The notes: a model not told the origin generated them from the letters alone. A stretch of DNA of 63,382 nucleotides from an uncultured Muribaculaceae bacterium (GCA_910578805.1 CAJTRS010000007.1:2844-66225); one strand, 5' to 3'; counted from the stretch's first letter, positions 17,310-25,608 are shown. Numbers and translations: made by a program.

Positions 17310-17386
17310 ATCACAAATGCTGTCCTAAAATAAAAGACATAGTTGCAAGGACTAATTGCAAATAATACGGACAAAATATAAAAGAA

Positions 17387-17423
17387 AAATCCAAAGTGAT
17401 TAAAATTTAATCACTCTGGATTT
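17387..17423 (-). terminator. Terminator of the tRNA operon
   Basis: On the minus strand, 7 nt after the tRNA-Leu gene, near-perfect arms (AAATCCAGAGTGATTAAA, one mismatch) form a long stem followed by TTTCTTTT. This is a canonical intrinsic terminator for the tRNA transcript. Confidence 0.85.
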
Positions 17424-17430
17424 AAAAGAG

Positions 17431-17514
17431 TGTCCGAAATGAGACTCGAACTCACACGATCCAATGATCACTACCCCCTCAAAGTAGCGCGTCTACCAAT
17501 TCCGCCATCCGGAC
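17431..17514 (-). tRNA. tRNA-Leu (anticodon GAG)
   Basis: The 84-nt gene has acceptor arms GTCCGGA and TTCGGAC, the D-loop AATTGGTAGACGC, anticodon stem CTACT/GGTAG around loop TTGAGGG (GAG), a long variable arm typical of class II tRNAs and GTTCGAGTC in the T arm. CCA is not encoded, which fits the CCA-adding enzyme at 27984. It is the last gene of the three-tRNA transcript. Confidence 0.95.
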
Positions 17515-17547
17515 ATTTCCGCAAAGATATCTTCAAGATATTGCGTG

Positions 17548-17626
17548 GAGCGAAAAACGGGACTCGAACCCGCGACCCCAACCTTGGCAAGGTTGTGCTC
17601 TACCAACTGAGCTATTTTCGCATTGG
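17548..17626. repeat. 79-bp direct repeat containing tRNA-Gly (second copy 17681-17759)
   Basis: The identity between the two tRNA-Gly copies extends one base beyond the 3' end and five beyond the 5' end (ATTGG). The 54-bp spacer is unrelated. This points to a recent tandem duplication or gene conversion. Confidence 0.9.
17549..17621 (-). tRNA. tRNA-Gly (anticodon GCC), copy 2 of the operon
   Basis: The 73-nt gene has acceptor GCGAAAA/TTTTCGC, the D arm AGCTCAGTTGGTAGAGC, anticodon loop TTGCCAA (GCC) and T arm GGGTTCGAGTCCC. The discriminator is U and CCA is not encoded. It is identical to the copy at 17682-17754. Confidence 0.97.
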
Positions 17627-17681
17627 TTGTGAGAATGTTATCTCTTCAATATCCTGCGGATTTATTTCATTGTACTCTTTG

Positions 17682-17754
17682 AGCGAAAAACGGGACTCGA
17701 ACCCGCGACCCCAACCTTGGCAAGGTTGTGCTCTACCAACTGAGCTATTTTCGC
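17682..17754 (-). tRNA. tRNA-Gly (anticodon GCC), copy 1 of the operon
   Basis: Same 73-nt sequence as the neighbouring tRNA-Gly. It is the first gene of the transcript, about 27 nt after the predicted start point at the promoter 17787-17817. Confidence 0.97.
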
Positions 17755-17786
17755 ATTGGGCAATCGGGGTTTTTCCGTTTGCGATG

Positions 17787-17817
17787 CAAAGGTAGGCATA
17801 TTTTTCATTCCGGCAAA
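17787..17817 (-). promoter_or_regulatory. Promoter of the tRNA operon
   Basis: On the minus strand TTTG, 19 bp, then TACCTTTG followed by C fully matches the Bacteroidetes promoter. Predicted start about 27 nt before the first tRNA-Gly. Confidence 0.8.
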
Positions 17818-17943
17818 ATTATCGGACACTTTTTTTCAAACAAATCACAAAAACAACATGTCAAAAAACAATGGTCAGGACATAAAACCCTATATGACAA
17901 TATCAAAAACACATGACCGGCGATCACTTTATTTTTATTAAAA

Positions 17944-17964
17944 TTACGGTCAAGTAATCCGTAA
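17944..17964. promoter_or_regulatory. Inverted repeat upstream of bioA, possible operator
   Basis: TTACGG and CCGTAA are separated by 9 bp, about 50 bp upstream of the bioA -7 element. Further ACGG/CCGT elements follow to 18025. A biotin-repressor site is expected near here, but this does not match a BirA site I know, so it is only a candidate. Confidence 0.25.
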
Positions 17965-18011
17965 CAAAACCACAGCCACGATACATGGATACGGATATGC
18001 CGTTTTTTTAC

Positions 18012-18019
18012 TAATTTTG
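18012..18019 (+). promoter_or_regulatory. Candidate -7 element of the biotin operon
   Basis: TAATTTTG lies 23 bp before the bioA start codon. No TTG stands at the expected distance upstream, as might be the case for a regulated promoter. Confidence 0.45.
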
Positions 18020-18042
18020 TACCGTATATAACAAATGCAATA

Positions 18043-19338
18043 ATGAACACCGACGCCATAGAAAAAGCCATGCTTCACGACCCATGGGATCGCGAGCATC
18101 TTTGGCACCCATATACCTCCACCATAGATCCCCTGCCCACATATAAAGTGGTATCGGCCGACGGTGTCAGACTGCGCCTGGCCGACGGACGTGAGCTGAT
18201 TGACGGAATGTCATCATGGTGGGCTGTGATACACGGCTACAACAATTCTTACATAAACCATGCCGCCATCAGACAGATAAAAAAGATGTCACATGTGATG
18301 TTCGGCGGCATCACCCATGAACCGGCCATAAAGCTTGGAAAAATGTTGCTGAATGTCGCTCCGCCCGATATGCACAATGTGTTTTATGCCGACTCAGGTT
18401 CGGTAGCCGTGGAAGTGGCCATGAAAATGGCCGTACAGGCTGCAATCTCCCGCTCCGGAAGTCACAACAAGACCAATTTCGTAACATTTCGCTCGGGATA
18501 CCATGGTGACACATGGAACGCCATGAGCGTGTGCGACCCTGTGACAGGCATGCACGGAGCTTTCGGCAGCGCCCTTCCTGTACGATATTTTGTGGAACAG
18601 CCCGCCATACCGTTTGGCGGCGAATGGAGCCATGAGGCCATAGAACCTCTCGAACGTACCATCAGAGAGCACAAAGACGAACTTGCAGCCATGATAGTGG
18701 AGCCAATAGTACAAGGTGCGGGCGGAATGTGGTTTTATCACCCGCAATACCTTGTGGAAGCCCGCAGATTATGTGACAAATACGGTCTGTACCTGATATT
18801 CGATGAGATAGCCACCGGTTTCTGGCGCACAGGCCGCCGGTTCGCGTGGGAACATGCCGGAGTACAACCCGACATAATGTGTATAGGCAAAGGTCTTACA
18901 GCCGGATACCTGACCATGAGTGCCATACTGACGACCAAAGATGTTGCCGACACCATATCACACGGCGAAGCCGGAGTGATGATGCACGGCCCAACATTCA
19001 TGGCCAACCCATTGGCATGCGCCATAGCGATCGCATCGCTCGAATTGCTCGACAACACCGATATACCACAGCGGATAAGACATATAGAGACATCGCTACG
19101 ACGGCTCCTCGCTCCGGCGGCCGCACTTCCGGCCGTAAAGGAAGTGAGAGTGTTAGGTTCAATAGGTGTTATCGAGATGCACCGGCCGGTGGATATGGCT
19201 CTATTCCAGAAAGAATGTGTGAAGCGCGGAATATGGGTACGGCCTTTCGGCCGTCTGGTGTATGTAATGCCACCTTATATAATATCCGATGACGATCTTC
19301 GCTATCTCACGGAGCAAATGATCGAAATAATAAAGTGA
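18043..19338 (+). CDS. bioA: Adenosylmethionine-8-amino-7-oxononanoate aminotransferase
   Basis: BioA converts 8-amino-7-oxononanoate to 7,8-diaminononanoate using S-adenosylmethionine as amino donor and PLP as cofactor. The 431-residue protein shows LWHPYTS (20-26), DGMSSWWAV, the PLP-contact region DSGSVAVEVAMKMA, YHGDT, FDEIATGF and the Schiff-base Lys in CIGKGLTAGY. It is the first gene of a translationally coupled run bioA-bioF-bioGC. The last base of its stop codon is the first base of the bioF ATG. Confidence 0.96.
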   Translation: MNTDAIEKAMLHDPWDREHLWHPYTSTIDPLPTYKVVSADGVRLRLADGRELIDGMSSWWAVIHGYNNSYINHAAIRQIKKMSHVMFGGITHEPAIKLGKMLLNVAPPDMHNVFYADSGSVAVEVAMKMAVQAAISRSGSHNKTNFVTFRSGYHGDTWNAMSVCDPVTGMHGAFGSALPVRYFVEQPAIPFGGEWSHEAIEPLERTIREHKDELAAMIVEPIVQGAGGMWFYHPQYLVEARRLCDKYGLYLIFDEIATGFWRTGRRFAWEHAGVQPDIMCIGKGLTAGYLTMSAILTTKDVADTISHGEAGVMMHGPTFMANPLACAIAIASLELLDNTDIPQRIRHIETSLRRLLAPAAALPAVKEVRVLGSIGVIEMHRPVDMALFQKECVKRGIWVRPFGRLVYVMPPYIISDDDLRYLTEQMIEIIK

Positions 19339-20480
19339 TGCCGCATTCCTACGAACAAACCCTCGAGCAACTGCGCTCATCGGGAAATTTCAGAACCATA
19401 CCCGCTCCGGATCACTCCGGCCGCATGATGACCGACATGTCGTCAAACGACTATCTCGGCCTTGCGACACGCTCCGACCTACAGCAACAGTTTTTCGACA
19501 ACGACACAAACCGCAGCATAGCCATGACCTCATCGGCAGCCCGGCTTCTCGCCGGCGCTCAGACCCAATACAGCCTCCTTGAAGAGCGACTTTCGGAACT
19601 CTATGGCGGAAAAGCGGCTCTGCTGTTCAACAGCGGATACCACGCCAACACCGGACTCATACCGGCATTGGCCTCCGAACCACGCACACTGATTGTCGCC
19701 GACAAGCTCGTACATGCCAGCATAATAGACGGCATAATGCTATCAAAATCCCCCTATAAAAGATTTACGCACAACGATTTTGACCGACTCGAACAGATCG
19801 TGGCAAAAGAGCATGACAGCTATGACAGGATATTGGTAATAACAGAATCCATATACAGCATGGACGGTGACAGCGCCGACCTCGACCGCCTCACAACCAT
19901 AAAGCACCTCTACCCAAAAACGATGCTTTATATAGATGAAGCCCACGCCATTGGCGTGACAGGCAATCGGGGACTCGGACTTTGCCGCAGCCATAAAGAC
20001 TTTGCAGATATCGACGTAATCGTAGGCACATTCGGCAAAGCCCTTGCATCGGCGGGAGCTTTCTGCATCACCGCCCCTACCTTAAGAGACTATGCCGTGA
20101 ACCGGGCCCGCAGTTTCATATTCTCCACAGCCCTACCACCTATCAACTGCGCATGGTCCCGATTCATGCTCGACACGACACTCACCATGGACAATGAGCG
20201 CCGCCATCTGCACACTATATACTCCATGCTTTTCGATGCTTTGGAAAAGTCATCATTCCGGACTCCTCCCGAACCAAGCCATATACAACCGGTAATAATA
20301 GGCTCCGCCGGCGGGGCCATAGAGTTGTCACACAGACTGTCGGACGAAGGATTCAAAGTGTTGCCCATACGCACACCCACAGTACCACCCGGCACCGAAC
20401 GCCTGCGCATAAGTCTCAGCGCCTCGATAAGCACCGAAAGGATAGAGCGCTTCATAAAAGCTCTTAACTCATTGTCATGA
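19338..20480 (+). CDS. bioF: 8-amino-7-oxononanoate synthase
   Basis: BioF condenses pimeloyl-ACP with alanine (PLP-dependent). The 380-residue product has SSNDYLGLA near residue 34, the Gly-rich region around FNSGYHANTG, DEAHAIGVTG and the PLP-binding Lys in GTFGKALAS. The ATG at 19338 overlaps the bioA stop by one base (TGATG). An in-frame GTG one codon upstream is less likely. It overlaps the next gene by 4 bp (ATGA). The length is normal for alpha-oxoamine synthases. Confidence 0.95.
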   Translation: MPHSYEQTLEQLRSSGNFRTIPAPDHSGRMMTDMSSNDYLGLATRSDLQQQFFDNDTNRSIAMTSSAARLLAGAQTQYSLLEERLSELYGGKAALLFNSGYHANTGLIPALASEPRTLIVADKLVHASIIDGIMLSKSPYKRFTHNDFDRLEQIVAKEHDSYDRILVITESIYSMDGDSADLDRLTTIKHLYPKTMLYIDEAHAIGVTGNRGLGLCRSHKDFADIDVIVGTFGKALASAGAFCITAPTLRDYAVNRARSFIFSTALPPINCAWSRFMLDTTLTMDNERRHLHTIYSMLFDALEKSSFRTPPEPSHIQPVIIGSAGGAIELSHRLSDEGFKVLPIRTPTVPPGTERLRISLSASISTERIERFIKALNSLS

Positions 20481-21838
20481 TCTTCTCATATATAAATCAC
20501 GATCACAAGCCCCGGCTTATCATAATCTTTGCCGGCTGGAGCATGGACGCAAGACCCTTGCGACACCTCTCGCACCCCGACTGTGATGTGGCTGTGATTT
20601 ATGACTACACCGACACAGGACTGAATCTGCCTGCCGACATATTGGACTACAGCGAGATTTCAGTGATGGCATGGTCATTCGGAGTGGTACCCGCCGCACT
20701 GTTCATAACAGGCCACCCGGCGCTCCCCATCACAGTTAAAACCGCCATAAACGGCACCCACTATCCGGTTGACGACACTCGCGGAATCCCTGAGGCCATA
20801 TTCCAGGGAACATCGGCCAATCTATCCGAAGAAACCCTGACAAAATTTTACCGACGCATGTGCGGCAGTTCCACCGCATACCGAGAATGGGAAATCAATA
20901 AGCCCGAACGACGTGACATAAACGCTTTAGCCGACGAACTCCGGGCCATAGCCTCATTGCCCCACATCGACGAGCGCGAAGTACTGTGGGACAGAGTGAT
21001 AATATCAGAATCAGACCGCATAATACCCACCGCCAACCAGCTACGCGCATGGTCCGGCCATCACGGCATACAGTTCGTAACGGGATCACATCTCCCCGAT
21101 TTTCAATGGATAATAAACTCCACCATAACCGACAAGCCTTTAGTGGCCGACCGGTTCAGACGTGCTGCCGGAAGTTATGACGAGAACGCATCAGTACAAC
21201 GGCATGCCGCTGCCAGACTCGCCTCCTTATGGTCTGCTACGTCAGGCAGCACCGATATCGAATCACTTCTGGAGATCGGTGCCGGAACAGGGCTTTTCAC
21301 CCGCGAATACCTGCGACGCATACGCCCGAAACAACTGACACTGTGGGATCTGGCCAAAATACCGGCAGAGCTTCCGGGCACACACCGCATATGTGATGCC
21401 GAAACCGCCATAATGGATATGCCCTCTGGTTGTATGGACGCCATAGTATCCGCCTCCACCATACAATGGTTCAACTCCCCCGCCACATTCATGCGACATT
21501 GCCACCGTGTGCTCAAACCAGGAGGCACACTTGCCTTATCGACCTTCGGCCCCGAAAACTTCAAAGAACTCGGACCGACCCCATCGTCCGCCCTGCAATA
21601 CCTGTCATGCGAATCATGGCTCAACATACTGCCACAAGGATTTGAGCCGCTGAATATCAGTGAAGAATCCATAACCCTCACATTCGGCTCTCCGGAAGAA
21701 CTTCTTCGCCACATAAGCCTTACGGGAGTTAATGCCACCGGCAACCGCCACCCACTCACAGCAGTCCGTTCGATATTAAAATCCGGCCTGCGCACACTCA
21801 CCTACCGACCTGTCTATATCATAGCCCGTAAGAGCTGA
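20477..21838 (+). CDS. Fused pimeloyl-ACP methyl esterase BioG and malonyl-ACP methyltransferase BioC
   Basis: The 453-residue protein joins two enzymes of early biotin synthesis. Residues 1-215 are BioG-like (DUF452), with nucleophile Ser67 in AWSFG, Asp180 in SESDRIIP and His205 in GSHLPDF. Residues 221-453 are BioC-like, with SAM motif LLEIGAGTG (264-272) and the later motifs IQWFN and VLKPGG. BioC caps malonyl-ACP with a methyl group so fatty-acid enzymes can extend it; BioG removes the cap at the pimeloyl stage. Fusing the first and last steps in one chain is known from Bacteroidetes. The gene is coupled to bioF by an ATGA overlap. bioB and bioD are not in the window. Confidence 0.92.
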   Translation: MIFSYINHDHKPRLIIIFAGWSMDARPLRHLSHPDCDVAVIYDYTDTGLNLPADILDYSEISVMAWSFGVVPAALFITGHPALPITVKTAINGTHYPVDDTRGIPEAIFQGTSANLSEETLTKFYRRMCGSSTAYREWEINKPERRDINALADELRAIASLPHIDEREVLWDRVIISESDRIIPTANQLRAWSGHHGIQFVTGSHLPDFQWIINSTITDKPLVADRFRRAAGSYDENASVQRHAAARLASLWSATSGSTDIESLLEIGAGTGLFTREYLRRIRPKQLTLWDLAKIPAELPGTHRICDAETAIMDMPSGCMDAIVSASTIQWFNSPATFMRHCHRVLKPGGTLALSTFGPENFKELGPTPSSALQYLSCESWLNILPQGFEPLNISEESITLTFGSPEELLRHISLTGVNATGNRHPLTAVRSILKSGLRTLTYRPVYIIARKS

Positions 21839-21910
21839 TAACGTCATAAAAAAGTGAAAAACGACCGAAAATATAGGTTTACGGGTGATGATGATTCGAA
21901 AATTATTCAT

Positions 21911-21918
21911 TACTTTTG
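21911..21918 (+). promoter_or_regulatory. Candidate -7 element of the coiled-coil gene and zapA
   Basis: TACTTTTG lies 17 bp before the start codon of the coiled-coil gene. No clear TTG at the expected spacing. Confidence 0.4.
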
Positions 21919-21935
21919 TGAAAATTTAGTATAGA

Positions 21936-22229
21936 ATGGCCGGTAATCTGCAACAACGACTTGATTCACTCGGGAGTAAGGCGCAGCTGCTGACTTCGCG
22001 CTACGAACAGCTCCTTGCTGAAAAGCGTGTTGCCGATGCCAAAATCAGTGAGCTCAACACACTGGCAGAGCGGCAGAAGAAAGAGATCGACGTGCTGCGC
22101 CAGAAACTGGAGCACCTGCGCGTAGTGACTACCATCACCCCATCGCGTGCAGATGTGGAGCGAAGCAGAGCCATTTTATCGCAATTAGTGCGGGACATCG
22201 ACAAATGCATCGCCGAATTAACCGAATGA
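21936..22229 (+). CDS. Small coiled-coil protein upstream of zapA
   Basis: The 97-residue product is almost entirely heptad-repeat helix (residues about 5-70) with a short C-terminal helix and no signal peptide. It is placed 4 bp before zapA. Size, coiled coil and position suggest a division-associated partner, in the manner of ZapB, but sequence identity to ZapB is not evident to me and the function is inferred. Confidence 0.7.
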   Translation: MAGNLQQRLDSLGSKAQLLTSRYEQLLAEKRVADAKISELNTLAERQKKEIDVLRQKLEHLRVVTTITPSRADVERSRAILSQLVRDIDKCIAELTE

Positions 22230-22233
22230 TGCA

Positions 22234-22521
22234 ATGAAGGATAAACTTGACATTAACATACGCATCGGTAAGGTTTACATGACCATAACCATAGACCGCG
22301 GAGAGGAGCAATTTCTGCGAGATGTGGTAAAGGAGGTAAACCGTGTGTATAAATCGTACACCGAACTCTTCCCACAGAGTTCCGAATCGGAAATACTGGC
22401 CAAAGTGACAATGCTTTTTGCAAAGGGCTATATCACAAAGTCAATCCAGATAGAGGAACTGGGAACCATACTTGAGAACTTCGATAGCCGGCTTGACCAG
22501 ATGCTGGCTTTGAAACAATGA
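22234..22521 (+). CDS. zapA: Cell division protein ZapA
   Basis: The 95-residue protein has the ZapA layout. A short N-terminal beta domain (IRIGKVYMTITIDRGEEQFLRDVVKEVN is spread over residues 9-36) is followed by a coiled-coil C-terminal helix. ZapA binds FtsZ and stabilises the Z ring. It follows the coiled-coil gene by 4 bp. Downstream is a structured RNA candidate and then rny; in several bacterial groups 6S RNA lies next to zapA. Confidence 0.85.
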   Translation: MKDKLDINIRIGKVYMTITIDRGEEQFLRDVVKEVNRVYKSYTELFPQSSESEILAKVTMLFAKGYITKSIQIEELGTILENFDSRLDQMLALKQ

Positions 22522-22696
22522 TCTGAAGCCTTGGTCACCCAAGAGTGCGTAAATATGCCGGGTAATCCTGTCAGATAGCCAGAGCCGAACAGAGCGACAA
22601 CCTGAATCCTGCACAATGTTGCCATACTCGCCTAAAAGAGCGCCCGAAAGCGCCCTTCGGGAAAGAGGAGCGATGTTGATGCGGATTTATTTTTTT
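22522..22696 (+). ncRNA. ssrS: Structured non-coding RNA, candidate 6S RNA
   Basis: The 228-bp gap between zapA and rny has no reading frame but is GC-rich to 22685 and ends in a T-run (22686-22696). Visible structure: hairpin CTTGG-TCAC-CCAAG at 22530-22543, hairpin CCCGAA-AGCGCCC-TTCGGG at 22643-22661, and a closing pairing of AATCCTGCAC (22605-22614) with GATGCGGATT (22678-22687) just before the T-run. GCCTAAAAGAGCGC recalls the conserved GCCTTAAAACTGCG of E. coli 6S RNA. Position next to zapA also fits 6S. The 5' end is not defined and the class is not proven; the exact call needs a covariance search. Confidence 0.5.
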
Positions 22697-22749
22697 GATA
22701 ACTAATTGATTTTAACAAACATAAATCCAACATAAATAACTAATATCAA

Positions 22750-24294
22750 ATGGAACCAGTAATTTACGCGTCAATAGCCGCTGTGGCAGCCTTGATAGCA
22801 GGCGTGGTAGCCACCGTCATGGTGCAGAGATCCATGGCCCGCAGCCGAGCTAAAATCATACTCGAGGAAGCTGCCAAGGAAGCTGAAGTAATAAAGAAAA
22901 ACAAAGAGCTTGAAGCCAAAGAGGAAGAGCTCAGAATCATCGCCGAAGCCGAGAAACAGGCCTCGCAAAGGCTCTCCAAAGCACAGTCGGTAGAAGGCAA
23001 GCTCAAACAGCGTGAACTTCAACTCAACCAGCAGCAGAGCGAGAACCAGCGCACACGCAACGAAAATGAACAGATCAGAACCAAGCTAAATGATCAGTTG
23101 GCAATGGTGGAATCAAAGCAAAGCGAACTCGAATCCCTGAAACGCAAAGCCCAGGAAGAACTCGAGCGAGTATCGGGCCTTTCATCGGAGGAAGCCAAGG
23201 ATAAGCTCGTGGAATCGCTTAAGGACGAAGCTAAGACTGCCGCCCAAAGCTACATCAACGAGATCATGGACGAAGCCAAACTGACAGCCAATAAGGAAGC
23301 GAAACGCATCGTGGTGCAGTCAATACAGAGAGTGGCAACCGAGACCGCCATTGAAAACTCGGTAACGGTGTTCCAGATCGACTCCGACGAGATAAAAGGA
23401 CGCATCATCGGACGCGAAGGCCGCAACATACGCGCCCTTGAAGCAGCTACCGGCATAGAGATCATTGTCGATGACACCCCCGAAGCCATAGTGCTTTCAG
23501 GCTTCGATCCCGTGCGCCGCGAAATAGCCCGTCTGGCTCTCCATCAGCTTGTTACCGACGGCCGTATCCACCCGGCCCGCATAGAAGAGGTTGTGGCCAA
23601 AGTGCGCCGTCAGGTAGAGGAAGAGATAATCGAGACAGGCAAACGCACCACCATAGACCTCGGTATTCATGGCCTGCACCCCGAATTGGTGCGCATGGTG
23701 GGTAAAATGAAATACCGCTCGAGCTACGGTCAGAACCTCCTGCAACACTCCCGCGAGACTGCCAACCTGTGCGCGGTGATGGCTGCCGAACTCGGACTGA
23801 ACCCCAAGAAAGCCCGCAGAGCCGGACTACTCCACGACATAGGCAAAGTGCCTGATGAAGAACCCGAGTTGCCTCACGCACTCCTCGGCATGAAACTCGC
23901 CGAAAAATACAAGGAAAAGCCTGAGATATGCAATGCCATAGGTGCCCATCACGACGAAGTGGAGATGACCTCCCTGATAGCCCCGATCGTACAGGTATGT
24001 GACGCGATATCAGGAGCACGCCCCGGAGCGCGCCGCGAAATGGTGGAAGCCTACATCAAACGCCTCAACGACCTGGAGCAGCTGGCGCTCTCATATCCGG
24101 GAGTGGTCAAGACCTACGCCATACAGGCAGGCCGCGAGTTGCGCGTTATCGTGGGCGCCGACAAGATCGACGATGTGGAAACCGAAAAACTGTCGGCCGA
24201 AATAGCCAAACGCATTCAGGACGAAATGACCTATCCGGGACAGGTGAAGATCACCGTAATACGTGAGACCCGTTCGGTAAGTTTTGCAAAATAA
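22750..24294 (+). CDS. rny: Ribonuclease Y
   Basis: RNase Y is a membrane-anchored endonuclease that starts mRNA decay. The 514-residue protein has an N-terminal membrane helix (about 5-26), a long charged coiled coil (30-170), a KH domain (around RIIGREGRNIRALE, 218-231) and an HD domain with His362-Asp363 in LLHDIGK. The order and length match the family. The ricT-like gene starts 18 bp after its stop; in Bacillus subtilis RicT is part of the Y-complex that works with RNase Y. The gene is preceded by the ncRNA terminator, so it has a separate start, though no consensus promoter was seen in the 53-bp gap. Confidence 0.96.
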   Translation: MEPVIYASIAAVAALIAGVVATVMVQRSMARSRAKIILEEAAKEAEVIKKNKELEAKEEELRIIAEAEKQASQRLSKAQSVEGKLKQRELQLNQQQSENQRTRNENEQIRTKLNDQLAMVESKQSELESLKRKAQEELERVSGLSSEEAKDKLVESLKDEAKTAAQSYINEIMDEAKLTANKEAKRIVVQSIQRVATETAIENSVTVFQIDSDEIKGRIIGREGRNIRALEAATGIEIIVDDTPEAIVLSGFDPVRREIARLALHQLVTDGRIHPARIEEVVAKVRRQVEEEIIETGKRTTIDLGIHGLHPELVRMVGKMKYRSSYGQNLLQHSRETANLCAVMAAELGLNPKKARRAGLLHDIGKVPDEEPELPHALLGMKLAEKYKEKPEICNAIGAHHDEVEMTSLIAPIVQVCDAISGARPGARREMVEAYIKRLNDLEQLALSYPGVVKTYAIQAGRELRVIVGADKIDDVETEKLSAEIAKRIQDEMTYPGQVKITVIRETRSVSFAK

Positions 24295-24312
24295 CCGCAA
24301 GGAACCTGCATT

Positions 24313-25608
24313 ATGAAATCCGATAAATTCACTGACAACCATACCGAAGACGACGACCGGCTCGAAAACAAAATATTGCAGTCATGTCCGGTGTGCCGGC
24401 GCGATCAGGGCAATCCCCCACGCGGAAAGATGTTCTGCCACAACTGGCTCTCCGACATTCCCGGTAACAAAGCCGACTTCGACATGGTGGAAGTGCAGTT
24501 CAAGAATACCCGCAAGGGATTCTATCTCAATTCTCTGCATCTGCCGCTCGAAATAGGCGACATGGTGGCTGTGGAGGCATCGCCGGGGCACGATGTCGGC
24601 GAAGTGACCCTGACCGGTTACCTGGTGGAGCGCCAGATGAAAAAAGCCAACATGAAACCCGATGCCGAAGTGCGCCGGGTGCTCCGCAAAGCCCGCCAGG
24701 CCGACCTTGACCGCTACGAAGAGGCCAAAGCAAAGGAAAACGACACCATGATACGCGCCCGCAAGATAGCCGAGGACCTGCACCTCAACATGAAAATCGG
24801 CGATGTGGAGTATCAGGGCGACGGCAACAAAGCCATATTCTACTACATAGCCGACGAACGTGTTGACTTCCGCCAGCTCATAAAGGTGCTCGCCGAAGCA
24901 TTCAAGGTGAGAATAGAGATGAAGCAGATAGGCGCTCGCCAGGAAGCCGGCCGCATAGGAGGTATAGGTCCGTGCGGACGTCCGCTCTGCTGCGCCAGCT
25001 GGATGACCAACTTTGTGTCGGTAGGCACAGCCGCCGCACGCTTTCAGGACATTTCGCTCAACCCACAGAAGTTAGCGGGACAGTGCGCCAAACTCAAATG
25101 CTGCCTGAACTTCGAGGTTGACGCCTACGTGGAAAGCGTGAAACGCATGCCATCAAAGGAAACAAGACTCGAAACAGCCGATTCAACATGGTATCATTTC
25201 AAATATGATGTGTTCAAGCGGCTGATAACGTACAGCACCGACAAATCCATACCTGCCAATCTTGTTACGATTACCGCCGACCGTGCCTTTGAGGTGATAG
25301 CCCTTAACAAGCAAGGCGAGAAACCGCTATCACTCCTTCCCGACGACTCCCAGAAGCCCGGCGACCGCAAAGTATATGCCGACCTGCTCGATCAGGACAA
25401 CATATCGCGTTTTGACAAGAAAAAGAAGAAACGCAAGCCCAAGCAGAAACAGGCCGACGGTAATGCACAGCCATCATCGCAGCAACAACCGCGCGAACAG
25501 CGCCAGGAACGTAAACGCCGCGACGGAGACAAACGCCGGCAACGTCAGCAGTCACGCAACAATGCTACGGAAACAGGAGCCGCGCCACAGAATAAAAAAG
25601 ATGAATAG
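24313..25608 (+). CDS. PSP1-domain protein, RicT-like regulator
   Basis: The 431-residue protein carries the PSP1/RicT core (about 60-300) with the characteristic cysteine-rich stretch GPCGRPLCCASW followed by GQCAKLKCCLNFE. These cysteines bind an iron-sulfur cluster with partner proteins in the Bacillus RicAFT complex. An N-terminal CPVC..C segment (24-27 and Cys41) adds further cysteines. The last 90 residues are an unstructured tail rich in Lys, Arg and Gln, suited to RNA or ribosome contact. It follows rny by 18 bp, which supports a role with RNase Y. RicA and RicF were not seen. It overlaps gldH by 8 bp. Confidence 0.85.
   Translation: MKSDKFTDNHTEDDDRLENKILQSCPVCRRDQGNPPRGKMFCHNWLSDIPGNKADFDMVEVQFKNTRKGFYLNSLHLPLEIGDMVAVEASPGHDVGEVTLTGYLVERQMKKANMKPDAEVRRVLRKARQADLDRYEEAKAKENDTMIRARKIAEDLHLNMKIGDVEYQGDGNKAIFYYIADERVDFRQLIKVLAEAFKVRIEMKQIGARQEAGRIGGIGPCGRPLCCASWMTNFVSVGTAAARFQDISLNPQKLAGQCAKLKCCLNFEVDAYVESVKRMPSKETRLETADSTWYHFKYDVFKRLITYSTDKSIPANLVTITADRAFEVIALNKQGEKPLSLLPDDSQKPGDRKVYADLLDQDNISRFDKKKKKRKPKQKQADGNAQPSSQQQPREQRQERKRRDGDKRRQRQQSRNNATETGAAPQNKKDE

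Larger units (their letters stand above)
16953..17386. other. AT-rich intergenic gap with operator-like repeats and a possible gene remnant
   Basis: This 434-bp stretch has no convincing complete gene. It contains TAGTTTTG at 17091-17098 (plus-strand -7-like, no partner), a 25-nt inverted repeat at 17285-17309, further half-sites to 17373, and a short protein-like minus-strand frame at 17168-17263. Base composition is lower in GC than in the flanking genes. It could be the worn trace of a small inserted element beside the tRNA operon; nothing diagnostic of a mobile element remains. Confidence 0.4.

Noticed and set aside
17431..17754. tRNA cluster as an active attachment site
   Set aside because: No integrase gene and no repeat of a tRNA 3' end elsewhere in the window.
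21175..21801. 208-residue minus-strand frame opposite the BioC domain
   Set aside because: Ser- and Arg-rich composition typical of antisense translation; the plus strand has clear BioC motifs.
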